Source of the DNA: Setophaga petechia
Taxonomy: Eukaryota > Chordata > Aves > Passeriformes > Parulidae
Assembly: GCA_024362935.1 (NCBI GenBank)
Contig: JANCRA010000014.1
Span: forward strand, 4,731,001-4,795,000
Length of the DNA: 64,000 nt
Reading direction: 5' to 3'
Below are positions 1 through 11,200 of this stretch, in pieces (positions within the stretch are counted from its first letter, which is position 1; each line of letters starts with the position of its first letter). Made by a program: the position numbers and the translations under genes. The notes below the pieces were generated by a model. That model was given only the letters and a program-made list of their open reading frames with translations. It made no database searches and was not told the DNA's origin.

Positions 1-3000
1 TACACCTCACCACCTGCTTGCCCTACAAGCTTAAATATCCTAACGTGGGGGCTTAATTTATTCATGTGCATAGAAATGCTATTCCACAATTTGGGAGCTC
101 TGGAATGTCCTCTCAGACAGCAAACGCCAGGTGTCAGCCACCCAGCCCTGTGTCTCAGCAGGGTCCAGGCAAACCCTGCCCTCCCTGGGCCACCTCTCCC
201 TTCCCCTCTGCCTGGGGGTGCACAACACAACCCCTGGGGCACTCTGAGGTGGGCAGAACCACCCCCGGTGTGTGTGACCAATCCAGAGCCACAGACAGCT
301 GTAAAGGTTAAACACACAATAAAAATACACAGCAGAACCATCCGAGTATAAAAACACTGCATCAGACCATGCTGGCAGCTCCACAGTTACCCACCCAGCA
401 TGCAGGGATTAGCTTCTGCAGGAAAAGGGTCGTTACAAATTAAACAAGCAAATCAAATCCCTCTGTACAAGGAAACCAAACTTTCCTTCTCTCATGCAAA
501 AGTAAGTTAATCCTCTCAAATGCCTATATGGGTACACAAGTGAGACTAACCTTGGAATTTAACTGCTTAATACTGGGCTGTGAAAACATCACCTCAAATT
601 TGTGTGCACAGTCAGAAATACAGTGCCTCTTGATCTACTGTTGAAATAGCATATCCTTCTCTAAAGGACACAACCAACCTGTGTTCTTTCATTTAAGGGA
701 AAACACAGAGGTTTCTCCCCAGTTCCCTTCTGTTAGAAATTCCTTTCATATATGGCAACTCCAGTCTCTCAAAAGGTCAATGTAAAATCTCCAGTACTTG
801 GACTCTGTGTGATCTGAACCACACAATGAAGACAAGGATTGTTTAAACCAGATTCCCTAGCCTTTGTAAATCCTCACTTCTTACCACACCAAAGACCTGG
901 ATTTAGGAAGAGTTTTCTGAAGTTTCTCATCCAGAGAAACACATCTGCACTGAGCAGGAAATAGCCTTAATTTTAGCAACTCTTTCACTCTATTCTAAAC
1001 AGATATGCTGGCAGGTTTTCAACAAAAGGGGCCTTTTATGAGCAATGCAATTTAAAACACACAGTAGTGCCACTTTTGGGCCCGTGGGGTTGTGTAAATA
1101 TTTATATAAGCATAGCTAATCCTACATCTCTCCCCTGCTCCGGTCAATTTATTCCAGAATAAGAGTAGCTGCCTTTTTGTTATTGTGAGGCTTAACTTAA
1201 ATCATTTCCAAAACAATATTAACCAAACTTGGAAAAGGTCATTGTAATAATTATAATCAACTCTGGCTTAGAGGAATTTGAGTGTTCTTCAAACATTTAC
1301 AGTCCATCAGCAAGAAAATCAGCACTATGAGATTGAAAATTCACAACACTACCCAGGGCAGTTAGGGAGCTGGACTCTGTCTTTGCTATCCATTAGCAGC
1401 CTATTTTTGTGTCCCAAAGTTAAAGAACTCTCCTCACTCTCTGATTTAGAAACACAAACCCATAGCAGATGCTAACATTGAGTTTTCTGCCTTCTGTAAA
1501 GAGCAGTTGCCAAACTTGAGTTAAAATAGCACACATGGAACAGGAAACTATCTTAACTTTCCCACTCATGCTGAATATTAATTGGTTTTGGACTGACACA
1601 CATGCAAACAACAATCATTAAGATCATATCATGAATATTAGATTTTGTACAGCCTAAGTATATGAATATATTATAATACTTGAGATGATAATTCTCTGCC
1701 CTCAACCACTTTAAAAAATCAAGAAACAAAAATGTGGGTTTTATTTGTCACAAAGTCAATACAATCTACTAGCATATATATTCATATTCAAGAGGCTACT
1801 CCATTCAATTCTCAAATAGCAAAGCTTCAAATCCATCATTTTTCCACTTTTCAAGCAAAAGGAAAGCCTGAGTCTCAGTCAAAAGAAGCAACAGCAACAT
1901 ATAAATAACTAACTAACTAAATAAAATACTTCCTTCCTCTTCAGCAAAAACACTGTCAGCAAGCTAAAACTGCAGTGACTTTCATTTCTAGCAGACCAGA
2001 TACAGTTCATGGTGATTTGGAAAAACTGTTCATATCATATTCTGGAACAATACCTGAAAATTACAGCTTGTTGGGGCAGATTCATTGCTTTTTAAGCCAA
2101 TAAAACAGTATTTTCCATATCTGTGCTTTAGACTAGGCCATATTTTCAGACCTAAAGTTCCCAGCGTTACACACGTCACTGATGTGTTGCTCAATTTAAA
2201 AAACTGCTAGAGCACTACAATTTTTGTGGAGAGGCAGATGGCTTTGGGGTAAGCCACAGATCTGGAGCAATATTCCCTGTTCTAGCCTGGATCTGGAAAC
2301 AAGTCATTCCTCTGCAGGATCACCCAGGTTTAAGAATCAAATTACAATATTCACCTTCTTTCAAAAGCATTAAAAGCCATGCACAGAGCAAACTAATTAA
2401 TTAATTATTTCTTATTACACAAACACGCACCAGCCACAGAAAGCTCTGATAAAAGGTAATTACAAGACAGAAAAAGCTGACCCCAACATCTGGAATGAAC
2501 AGTCTGTTCAGCTTGAAATTTGTCCCCTCAGTGCAAATGGCTATGGCAAGACTTCAACACTTGGTCAGAGATTGGTTTGGCCAGAGAACTCAGAGGTCTC
2601 CTTCCCTCACTGAGTGGTCATTTTCTGCTATGTTTTAATCTCATTGCTCTGTGTGTAAACCCCAAACTTTATTTGCTAAACAAGATTCAAGCACTGCTCT
2701 CATAACTGAATTCTACATGCCCTCCCAGGACTTCTTTTTTGGCACAGTACCAGCAATACACTTGTACTTGCATTCACACACATCATTATAGACAGGATAA
2801 TTACTCTCATTTGTCAAGCAAGAAACTGAGGCAATGAAAGATTATAATCCAGAGGACCTGTTAATTGGGTGTCCAGCCCTGTTTGCTTTTCCCCAGAATA
2901 CTGAATATTACCATATTTTCACCACCAATGATAAAAACATCCTCCCAGACAACCAGTCTTTTATTTCCACTGTATCACATTTCCAGCTGCAGGTCCCATC

Positions 3001-4051
3001 TCCACTAGGAACGAGACAGGAATCAATGGAAGCAGTAGCAGAGATTTAATACTTTTAAGTCAAGAGCATGAAGAGAAACTGCTCAGACAATCCCAACATC
3101 ATGCAAATTCTCAGTGCCTGTCTTTGCAACCTTATAGACCAATGGATTTTTAATTTACCGTGTATTTACCAAAAAAACCCAAAACCCTCTAAAGATCCAC
3201 ACCTCAACAGACCAATAAATGATTCTGGTATTTCAGACAAACTATTCAATTCCTTTATTGAGGACAAACACTATTTAGCAGCTGTAGAGTAATATCATTG
3301 CACCACCCTGAGCTGCACAAATCACAGAAAGTCCAGGCTGAGCTTTCCTGACATCAGTTGTCTTCATCAGAACTGAGGATTAGTCTCACTTTATTTTTCT
3401 ATTCTAGTTTTTGCAGCCCTATCTAGACTTACACTCCCCTTCTATTTCCTGACCTTGTTATAAATAATGGGTTTAGTCAGTTCCAGTATCAACTAAAGAG
3501 ACAGTACCAAATCAGGGCCTTGAAACCACCTCATGTCTCACACCTTCATCCTCCTAAGCCATTGGTACTTTCCAACAATGGTCCTAAATAGTGACTTCCA
3601 TCCTCAGACAGCAAATTGCCCAAGAATACCAAAATGTGAATTAATTCAGTTTTCTTGTATTTGAAGGCATTTGGTTGGTTGTTTTTTTTTTTTTTTTTTT
3701 TTGAGAGTAGTGGTAAAGAATAATTACTCACTTGAATTTATAAGACATAATGATGGAAAACAGTCTGTCAATTCAGAGAACACAAACACCATCACATTCA
3801 AAGAAGAAAACTTTAAGAACAAGGCTAAGGATAAAAGCATGTTAATCATATTTAAATAGTGTTAGACACCTAAATAATGAGCTGCAGAAGATTCTTCGTC
3901 TGCATTACAACAATTCAAAATATTCTCAGCAAATTACCAAAGTCTTTCAGCCAAAATCTTCATAATGTTAAAAGGCTTGTTAAATTAATATTTGACAAGT
4001 ACATCAATTTATTAGTAACTCCAAATTCAGGTGCACGTTGCAAATACTCAC
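1..4051 (-). other. PLCG2: PLCG2 intron following the first coding exon (partial)
   Basis: This stretch lies downstream, in the minus-strand sense, of the first PLCG2 coding exon, and it reaches the window edge without a further recognisable PLCG2 exon. The next exon should continue the PH domain, and I looked for that protein pattern on the minus strand without finding it. The sequence is mostly AT-rich. It carries a T21 run at about 3,682-3,702, a short AACT-type tract near 1,905-1,925 and an old MIR-like SINE fragment near 2,790-2,860. Short reading frames here look like chance. That it is an intron is inferred from its position. Confidence 0.85.
2785..2865 (+). repeat. Degenerate MIR-like (CORE-SINE) fragment
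   Basis: The sequence around 2,800-2,850 has the layout of the conserved centre of MIR elements: an ATTACTCTCATTT-like block, then GAAACTGAGGCA, then a degraded AGAGATTAAT-like block. Only about 80 bases are recognisable, and divergence is high. The identification comes from the family consensus as remembered, not from a search. Confidence 0.5.
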
Positions 4052-4285
4052 AGAAACCTTCAATCTTGTCAGCTGTCTTGCTCCATGCTACCTGCCTGGT
4101 TTCCATTATGACCTGAATAGTCCTCCTTTCTGGGCTGCTCTTCTTAAGACTGAATATTGTCATAACAGTTCCCAATTCCAAGGTCCTTTTGATCTGGCTC
4201 TTCTCATACTCAGGCATCACTCCATAGTCTATAGTCTTTCTGGGCATTTTTTCTTTTTAATTAAACTTTTATGGTCTTCAGTGTC
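4052..4285 (-). CDS. PLCG2: PLCG2 first coding exon: 5' UTR end, start codon and start of the N-terminal PH domain
   Basis: The exon encodes the N-terminus of phosphoinositide phospholipase C gamma-2. This cytosolic enzyme hydrolyses PIP2 to IP3 and diacylglycerol downstream of B-cell, Fc and other ITAM receptors. The ATG is at 4,247-4,245, preceded in frame by a TAA four codons upstream, so it is the first usable start. The 65 codons plus one base include [38 protein letters not shown] and TADKIEGF, which closely match vertebrate PLCG2 and open its PH domain. The acceptor is a pyrimidine tract ending TTCTTCAG before 4,285. The donor is GTGAGT starting at 4,051, leaving the phase after one base, as expected for the next Leu codon. 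Residues 1-12 differ from the mammalian N-terminus while the rest is strongly conserved. Coding sequence spans 4,052-4,247; 4,248-4,285 is 5' UTR. Confidence 0.96.
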
Positions 4286-5070
4286 CTGAAGAAAGAAAAT
4301 ATAAGGAAGAAAGGGGAGAAAATTCAATATTTAAAACAGCATTCATTTCTTTAAAGATCACATTTATGCAGTTAGATACCTAACACAGAGTCCTGCCCAT
4401 GCAAATGAGGGCAGGTACATGGCCAACATTAACTCTGGCTGGTTTCTCCTGCAAGGAGGTACAAACAGCCTGCACAGAGGGCAGGTCCAGCAGCATCAGC
4501 CTGTGTCAATTCTTGCATTCTATTAGAATTAGAGAGACCAACATGAGAATGTAAAGCAGGACACTGTCCTTTTGAGAACTGGAGTGAAGGGAAAACATGA
4601 GTAATACAAACACTAAGTGCTGGCAACGTCTAAACATCAGTTTTTGCACTTTTAAATCTTCATGGCTCTGTTTCTCCTACACAGCCTGCCTTTTCTTACC
4701 CACATGTTGGGTGGCAGGTATTTGTGTGCATACACTTGGGACACATCTTGGCACAGAACAGCCAAAAGGGGGATGTGTACAGAGCACATCTCTGGTCTCC
4801 CACATCACTGCAGCAAACAGCTAATTACAATCCTGATTACTCCTCAGTGAGATTATTTACCAACAGGATGGTCTGCAAGCGCTCTGTCACCCATGAGCGA
4901 GTACATTGTCACACAAGTCGCAGGGGTTGCTGCCACACAGCTCCCAGCCATCCTCTGGACCCGATCCCGGAGCAGGACAGGTCTGAAGCAGCTCTGTGCA
5001 TGCAGCCACAGCCCCGGCCCTCCTCTGCTTCTCTTCCTCTCTGCTCAGGCCACTGCTCTCCATCACGAGC

Positions 5071-5084
5071 AGTTTCAGTTTCCG
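5071..5084 (-). promoter_or_regulatory. Candidate ISRE / PU.1-IRF composite element
   Basis: On the minus strand the sequence reads GGAAACTGAAAC. It fits both the interferon-stimulated response core (GAAANNGAAA) and an ETS-IRF composite with a three-base gap. It lies about 0.8 kb upstream of the PLCG2 coding exon in a CpG-enriched patch. PLCG2 is expressed in B cells and myeloid cells, where PU.1 and IRF4/8 act, so the site is plausible. A single short motif is weak evidence. Confidence 0.3.
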
Positions 5085-7783
5085 TGTTCATGGCTAATTC
5101 GACCGTGGCACTTCTCGCTTCCCCTTCGCGACTTCTGCCAGCCCTCGCCCCCTCACCCCGCGTGTCGCTGTCTCCTGACCGCCCTTCGCTGCTCCCTCTC
5201 GTTACCGGCGCTCAATTGCCTTTTGCCATCGTGTCACAGCTGCTTTAGGAGCCATCTCCCTGACTTTGAAGCTGTCCGGTGCAATCTTTCCAATCCCTTT
5301 TTAAATTCTACCACTTCAATAAACACTTTTTTTTTGCAAGTTAACAGAGAAGTCACAGGAGTCCCTTCTTACCTCTACACTGCCAACCGTGAGCTTGAAG
5401 TGCTCTACAGCACAACGTAGAGCACGGTTTGCAAAATATAGACATCATTTAGTGTTTTATATTGCCTTGTTACAGTAACAAAAAAATTGAGTATTCTTTC
5501 CTTACACTCTTGGGAAAATTTATGTGTCCCAATCCTACAGCTGGGAGAGAGTGAGCAACTTTGAAGTACTGTAAGCAACAGATGATTTATTTTCTTTTAG
5601 CCATAATGTAACTGATCCTTTTAGACTGCCTGAAGATAATCAGATAATCATTTAAATTATGACAGGCCTGCACCTAAAAAGATAGCCATGGTCATCTTGC
5701 TATAATGATTTGTTAAAATAAGAAATGAAAGGAGGGAAATATAAACAATTAAATTAAAATCTTTGAACAGTGTCTGTTTTCTAATAAAAAATAGAAACCC
5801 TGTCTTCTCACTTTGCTCTTTTCATTAAGAATCATAATAAAACAAATAAGCTGTGATCTGGGACAAGGATTAAGCATTTGTGCAACACTATACTGAATAA
5901 CAAAAAACTGAACTTTAAATGAGTATTGTTTTTCAAGAGATGATAGAAAAACATATGAGCTCTGCCTTTTACAGTACAAGGTATAGTTGTTAAATGAAAT
6001 ACGATGTAGAAAAACAAGAGAAGAAGTTTCTAAGTACAGCTATTTAATAAAGGGCAATGCAGTAGGTTTTCTGAGAGATAACTCCTTTAGTACAAAGGAA
6101 CTGCCTCTCAGAGGTGGCTTCTTAAGCAGTTTCTGTTGAATATAATATACTGTACTTCCCCTTTTAAAGGAGCTCTTTCTCCCGAAACCAGAGAGAACAG
6201 TGGATTTAATCTAACTTAACTCCTAGGTCACAAGATAAGTTTTTGACTTAAGGTGGAAAGAATATTGCAGTATTTGATCAGCCTAACTGACCACTCCTAG
6301 GCTGTTCTGGCTATCTGTTCTACTTTAAGAGTAACATCACAGAAAGCTGCCTAATAGTAAAAGAACTAACAGAAGTCCTTGGATAAGACCTTCAAACATC
6401 AGGAATTGTCTTACACAGGTGCCCCTCAGCCCTCCTGACACCCATCACTGCACAACAACTTGAATTAACAATCTTTCTACCCATTCATGCAGCAGAATTC
6501 TGTGATGACCTTCATCAGTCCATTACCTGCATGCCTCCAACCCAGCAGAGTGTGAACTACAAGATGCTGTGTGTAACAGAAGCATCACTGATCTTCTGCT
6601 GAAAAGTTACTTAAGCCTCAGTTGGAAAGATCCAGCACCACTTACAGGACTCAGCAAGCGAGTTAATAATCATCAAAACATGCCACAAGCTCCAGCTTAG
6701 ACACAGACATGACTCTTTCCCTTTGACTGTAGGAATTACAGGAGCTAAATTTTGAAAGTGCCCTGTACCATATGCAAAACTTGGATCACTTGTTACTGTT
6801 TGTGTAAGACCTGTTCTGATAGGTTTCAATTGAAAAGACTGACTGATCTGGACTAAAAAGTCTAAAAGACACACTGCAAGTAACCAAGTCAACACAGACA
6901 TAAAAAAAATTCCAAATTCTATTTAATCTACCCTGTCCACTTAGTTTTACTTCATTTACTTCAGACTTTAATGAACAAGCCTTTCTTAGCAAAAGACTGG
7001 TGTATAGCCTGCAACTCTCTTCCTGATAACACAGAGAGGAAAAACTAGAAAAGGCAATATATAAATGTACCAGCTAGCAAAGAATAGCTCAGAGAACCAC
7101 TGATGGATCCATAGTCTGTTATAATTTCACCCACATGACACAGCAGGTGCTTTCCAGACAGAAAGTTAACAGAAAGTTAACCAAGAAGTGCAGTCCAAAG
7201 TTTGTCTCTAGTCAATTTCTAAGCCTCTGGTCAATTTCTAAATTTTCCCATGTGCTCTGGGCATTGCAAAAAGTATGCTGCATCCTCTGCCTGGAGTTCT
7301 GCCTCTGGATTGAGGACATCACCTCACCAGATGGATCCGCACCAGTGACACCAGCACCACAGCAGTAATAATTAATAAAAATGATGCATGGCCCTTGCGA
7401 TGCAGCTGCTGCTTGCAGAGCTCTGTGACCAGAGGAGCGGAACCGCCGCACGACGATGCCCACCTGCCGGGGCAAGCCGGGCCCTGAGGCCGGGCAGGGC
7501 CGCGCACGGCCGGGCTGCTGTCAGGCACTGCCACACTGCCGAGGTTTCCTTCCTTCTTCTCCGCCAGCCTGGGCTGCGGCGGGGCCCGGCCAGACACAGG
7601 GTGCGGGGCGGCAGGGCCACCTCAGGGAGCCCCCAGACTCCCTTGTCCGCTCCAGCCCAAGTGCCCGCAGCGCTCTGGTACGACCGTCCCTCGCCCTCCG
7701 CTGCACGGACACCGAGCATTGCCCGCCTGCCCTCCCCAGAGCCTCCCTCCCGCCGGGGCCGCCCCGCCCCAGCCCCGCGGCAC

Positions 7784-7803
7784 CTGCTGCTGCTGCTGCT
7801 GCT
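7784..7803. repeat. CTG/CAG trinucleotide tract (6 units)
   Basis: Six perfect CTG units occur on the plus strand, which read as CAG units on the minus strand. The tract lies 17 bases inside the putative PLCG2 intron 1, immediately beyond the donor. Confidence 0.95.
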
Positions 7804-7821
7804 CCGCCGGGCCGCCCTCAC

Positions 7822-7970
7822 CTGCGCGGCGGCGGCGAGGGCTCCGTGCGGCGGCGGGGCAGGGGCAGGGGCAGGGGCAGTGCCGGCGCTGCCGTCCCGC
7901 GGCTCCCGCGGCGCCTCTCGGGGCTCCGCTTCTGCCGTCACCGGGAAGGGGCGGCGCCACCCGACCTGAC
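7822..7970 (-). other. PLCG2: Putative PLCG2 non-coding exon 1 (5' UTR)
   Basis: On the minus strand a near-perfect donor, CAG|GTGAGG, occurs with the last exonic base at 7,822. It lies in the centre of the CpG island and is followed about 230 bases into the intron-side island sequence by the AT-rich intron. The first coding exon has its own 3' splice acceptor just upstream of its short 5' UTR, so at least one upstream exon must exist. The upstream end (transcription start) cannot be read from the sequence, and 7,970 is only a rough guess. Other possible donors, such as CAG|GTGGGC near 7,463 and CTG|GTGAGG near 7,323, cannot be excluded. Confidence 0.45.
7856..7879 (+). repeat. GGGGCA hexanucleotide repeat, G-quadruplex motif
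   Basis: Four runs of four G separated by CA (7,856-59, 7,862-65, 7,868-71, 7,874-77) make a canonical G-quadruplex motif on the plus strand. It lies inside the putative PLCG2 exon 1, on the template strand for that gene. Confidence 0.95.
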
Positions 7971-8012
7971 CCCGCGGCCACCCCGGGCGCCCGTGGCGCG
8001 GGCTGCCCTCAG

Positions 8013-8064
8013 CCGCGGGGCACCGGCCCTGCCCTCAGCCCCGGGGCACCGGCCCTGCCCTCCC
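8013..8064. repeat. 26-bp tandem duplication in the CpG island
   Basis: There are two adjacent copies of a 26-base GC-rich unit, starting at 8,013 and 8,039. They differ only at a few positions near the unit ends. Confidence 0.9.
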
Positions 8065-8289
8065 ACATCCTCCTCAGCGCCGAAGCGGGGCCGGGATTCC
8101 TCGGGATTCGCTGTCGAGGCGAGCCCCTGTCCCCGCCGGGCCCCGTGCCCACAGCCGCCCCCTGAGGCGCGGTGTCCCCCTGCCAGGGCGGGCTGTCCCG
8201 CCGCTCGGAGCCGATGTTCTGCCCGTCTGGGAAGGGTGGTTGAGCATTAGGAAAAGGCTGTAAGGCTTCGCTGTCGCTGGAATTATCTT

Positions 8290-11200
8290 GTCAAGTTCTG
8301 ACTCCAAGTGATCCGCTACAGTTGTATCGCACGTCAGTTTCAGAGTGGCAATGGTAAAAGTATTTCCCCGACTGGGATTGAGAAGATTGGGATAGTGGTA
8401 GGATGATATCCAATTTGCGGGTCAAGCCCTGTATTGGTGTATTGGTCTTGCCCCAGACCAATTTGATAAATCTGGGAGAAATTCCAACACCCATAGGCAG
8501 GAATGACAAGGTCATCACAGGGAATAAGTCATGCCAGTTCAGCAGACACCAAAATAAGTGCCCAGAAACCAAAACTAGGGATGCCACAGCATTTTCAAAG
8601 AAGATCTTGGCCATTTCTGCAAGGGCTGTGCCATGTTACAATGACAAGTCCTGTATTCCAAATGCTGATTCCCAAACACTGTTATAATGGAGTTTAAGTT
8701 TCATGTAGATAATTCTCCATCTCCCCTCCTTCCAATACTGGTGGCTGGCACAAGAAAGTGAAAAGCACAGGTCTTTTAACAGACTAATCTACTCTATTGA
8801 GAGAAAAAATAGTTTTCCATCATTTCAGTCAGCATTATAAATAGTTGAACAGTAATCAAACATTAATTGATACTTTCACCCTATACGTGCAGAAACTACT
8901 GAAACAAAATGATACCTGCAATGGGGTTCTGCACCAAATGCCACCAAAAAAACTCCCTAGCAACACAAAAGGAGAAGAAAACATCAATTGTGTCCAGCTC
9001 TTCTGTAGGAGCAATTTAGGAAACTCTTCCAAAAGGAAACTAACAAGCCTTTATCACGCTCAAAAGTACCATAGGGTTTCAAATAAGTATGACCCATCAG
9101 AAAAGAACTGAAGAACACATTCAAAATATACCACCACAAAAGGAAGAAAAGCCTGAAAGCCAATACCTAGGAAAGGTGTAGTTCATTTTAAATGCAAAAC
9201 AAAAAGATGATCATTGCAATCTTATCACTGTTTGCTATTCTGTGAGGACTTTTCACATTTTTCCAGAAGTCTATTTATAAAGTGTGACTCCACTACAAAT
9301 TCCCATAACAACATCTAACAGGAGCCATGGTAGTAAATTGAAAAGAATAGCAGAATAATTATTAATCCCACCATAGTGTCTCTGCCACACATTATTTTGA
9401 GTCTTCATCTTTAAAGTCTTCAGTGTTTCATGTTGAAGCTGCCTTTGAAATTATGTGAACAGTGGCAAAAGCAAGAGCCAAGCTGCCAATTTCTCCAGCT
9501 GCAGATGCTAATACCCAAAAATCCATTCACACCTCAGAGAGCTGAAGGGTGCAGGTGATCCTGGGCATTTTACAAGCAGGAGATGGCAGTATTCACTTAA
9601 TGTCAGATCCAGGAGTCATCCAAGAGAGTGAATCCAAGTTTCAGCAAATACCAGCCCCAGCAGCCCCTCCTGGTTCTGCTTCACTTGGCCAGGTACCAAC
9701 AGTCTGCTCACCAGTCATATGGCACAGCCTCAGCACAGGAACCACCCTTGAGCAACCCAGAAGCCACACAGACACACAGAGCTGCTCATCTTGATGGTAT
9801 TTAGGGCTGTGCTGCAGTAGTTAAAACATTGCTGCAAAGGAAAACTTTGGTCTGGGCATACTTGTGGTTGTGCCTCATTGGTGTTTTGGAAGGACAAATA
9901 AAACCTACCCATTCCCAACATTTCTTGCATGACCTTAGACTTACCTGATAAAATGCTCTTAAAGCTGAAGAGTTGCTATATAGCCAGAGAAAATATGTAT
10001 CTTGAAGAGAGTCATAGCTGCAGTGGGGATCGTAACAGTGAATCCTGAAAATTGCTGGATGTAACAAAATCTCAGATGGAGTAAGCAAGCCTTAAAACCA
10101 AACCAATAAAAGAGTAACTCTTAGAAACACCAGCTGTTACTCAGCACATTCACTAGACCTGAAATAAGAGTACTCAGACTTCCTCACAATCCCAAAAGAT
10201 TTGAGTTATTATCAGAATCAGCAGCTCTGCCAAACAAAAACCAAACCTCAAAAGTGAGAACTTCCAGGCAGACAACATAATTTCCTGTAAGGATTATGGA
10301 TTTCATAGTCACAGATAACCACCAGGCAACAGATAACCTCCAGTCCTTTTTTGTAGGAAAAAAAAAAAGCCTGTAGAACTTTTTTCTCTGAGGAAAATAT
10401 ATGCTGAGGACAGGTGTGGGAAAATTAGGTCTCTGAGTTGAGGAATCTGCCCCCGCAAAGCCTGTGTGTTTAAAAAGAAGGTTAACCACTAGAATAAAAT
10501 CTTCCTTCCTTTATTCTTTTTTTCTTTTCAGCTTAACTTCCTTCTTAAAATTTTTAAAGACTCCTTGAATTGTTAAAATATCACAATTTATAGTATAAGA
10601 TCTGAAAGGCAAGTTTTTCATCTAGAGTATAGTTTTACATTTTGGTCATAAATCCCTCAGAAAAGGAATTTAGTGTTCATGCTGACACTCTCTTAATTAC
10701 AGCATTGAAAAGTTCAACCCTGTCTTATATTTGGTAATGAAGTGTTGAATGCTTCCCCTGAAGAATAAAGCAAGGCATGAAAGAGAAGCACAGGACTGGC
10801 TAGGCAGCCTCGTGGATATAATAAATAATGGTCACAAAACTGGTGCCACTTCCTCACAGGAGATACAGAGAAAAAAACAGCTTTTGTACAGAAGACAGAA
10901 ATTGAAAACCTTTACCCCATCAATTTTAAGAAATGTTAAAGAGTGATTAGGCAGGAGGAACAAATATTTTAGAGACTGTCACAGATATTTTGTAGCCAAA
11001 GGATTTACTAACCACCACAGCCTCTGCACTCATCAGCAGGATGTATGTTAGCTCAGCTAGATTTTCTGGTTAGAGCTGCAAAACTATAACCAGATGTTTC
11101 ACAAAAAAAACTTAATTTTCAAGGTTTGCCTTTATGAATTTTTCATCTGCAGGACTCAAGCTGATTTTAAACCTGTCAAAAGAACTCACATACTTAGAGT

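Larger units (their letters stand above)
4286..7821 (-). other. PLCG2: PLCG2 intron 1 (inferred)
   Basis: This is the interval between the first coding exon and the CpG island upstream. It is mostly AT-rich and has no coding signature on either strand. The stretch at about 4,880-5,270 is moderately GC- and CpG-rich and contains an ISRE/PU.1-IRF-like motif near 5,073-5,083, so it may be an enhancer or alternative promoter. Intron status depends on the inferred exon 1. Confidence 0.6.
7390..8250 (-). promoter_or_regulatory. PLCG2: CpG island, probable PLCG2 promoter
   Basis: This block of about 0.85 kb is very rich in G, C and undepleted CpG, in sharp contrast to the AT-rich flanks. It contains several GC-box-like stretches (for example CCCCGCCCC near 7,762-7,770). 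It lies about 3.2 kb upstream of the PLCG2 start codon and is the strongest CpG island in the window. Long open frames occur on both strands here, but they encode low-complexity Pro/Ala/Arg-rich strings typical of GC-rich DNA and have no recognisable domain. I infer the promoter role from position, composition and the donor site at 7,820. Confidence 0.75.

Noticed and set aside
4724..5420. Two overlapping plus-strand frames of about 175 codons
   Set aside because: Composition is Ser/Pro/Leu-rich without a domain. They lie opposite PLCG2 intron 1, and the CpG-rich patch explains the lack of stops.
7388..8250. Long overlapping open frames on both strands (up to 264 codons) in the CpG island
   Set aside because: They encode low-complexity Pro/Ala/Arg/Gly strings with no domain. 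Open frames on both strands are expected where GC content is very high and stops are rare.
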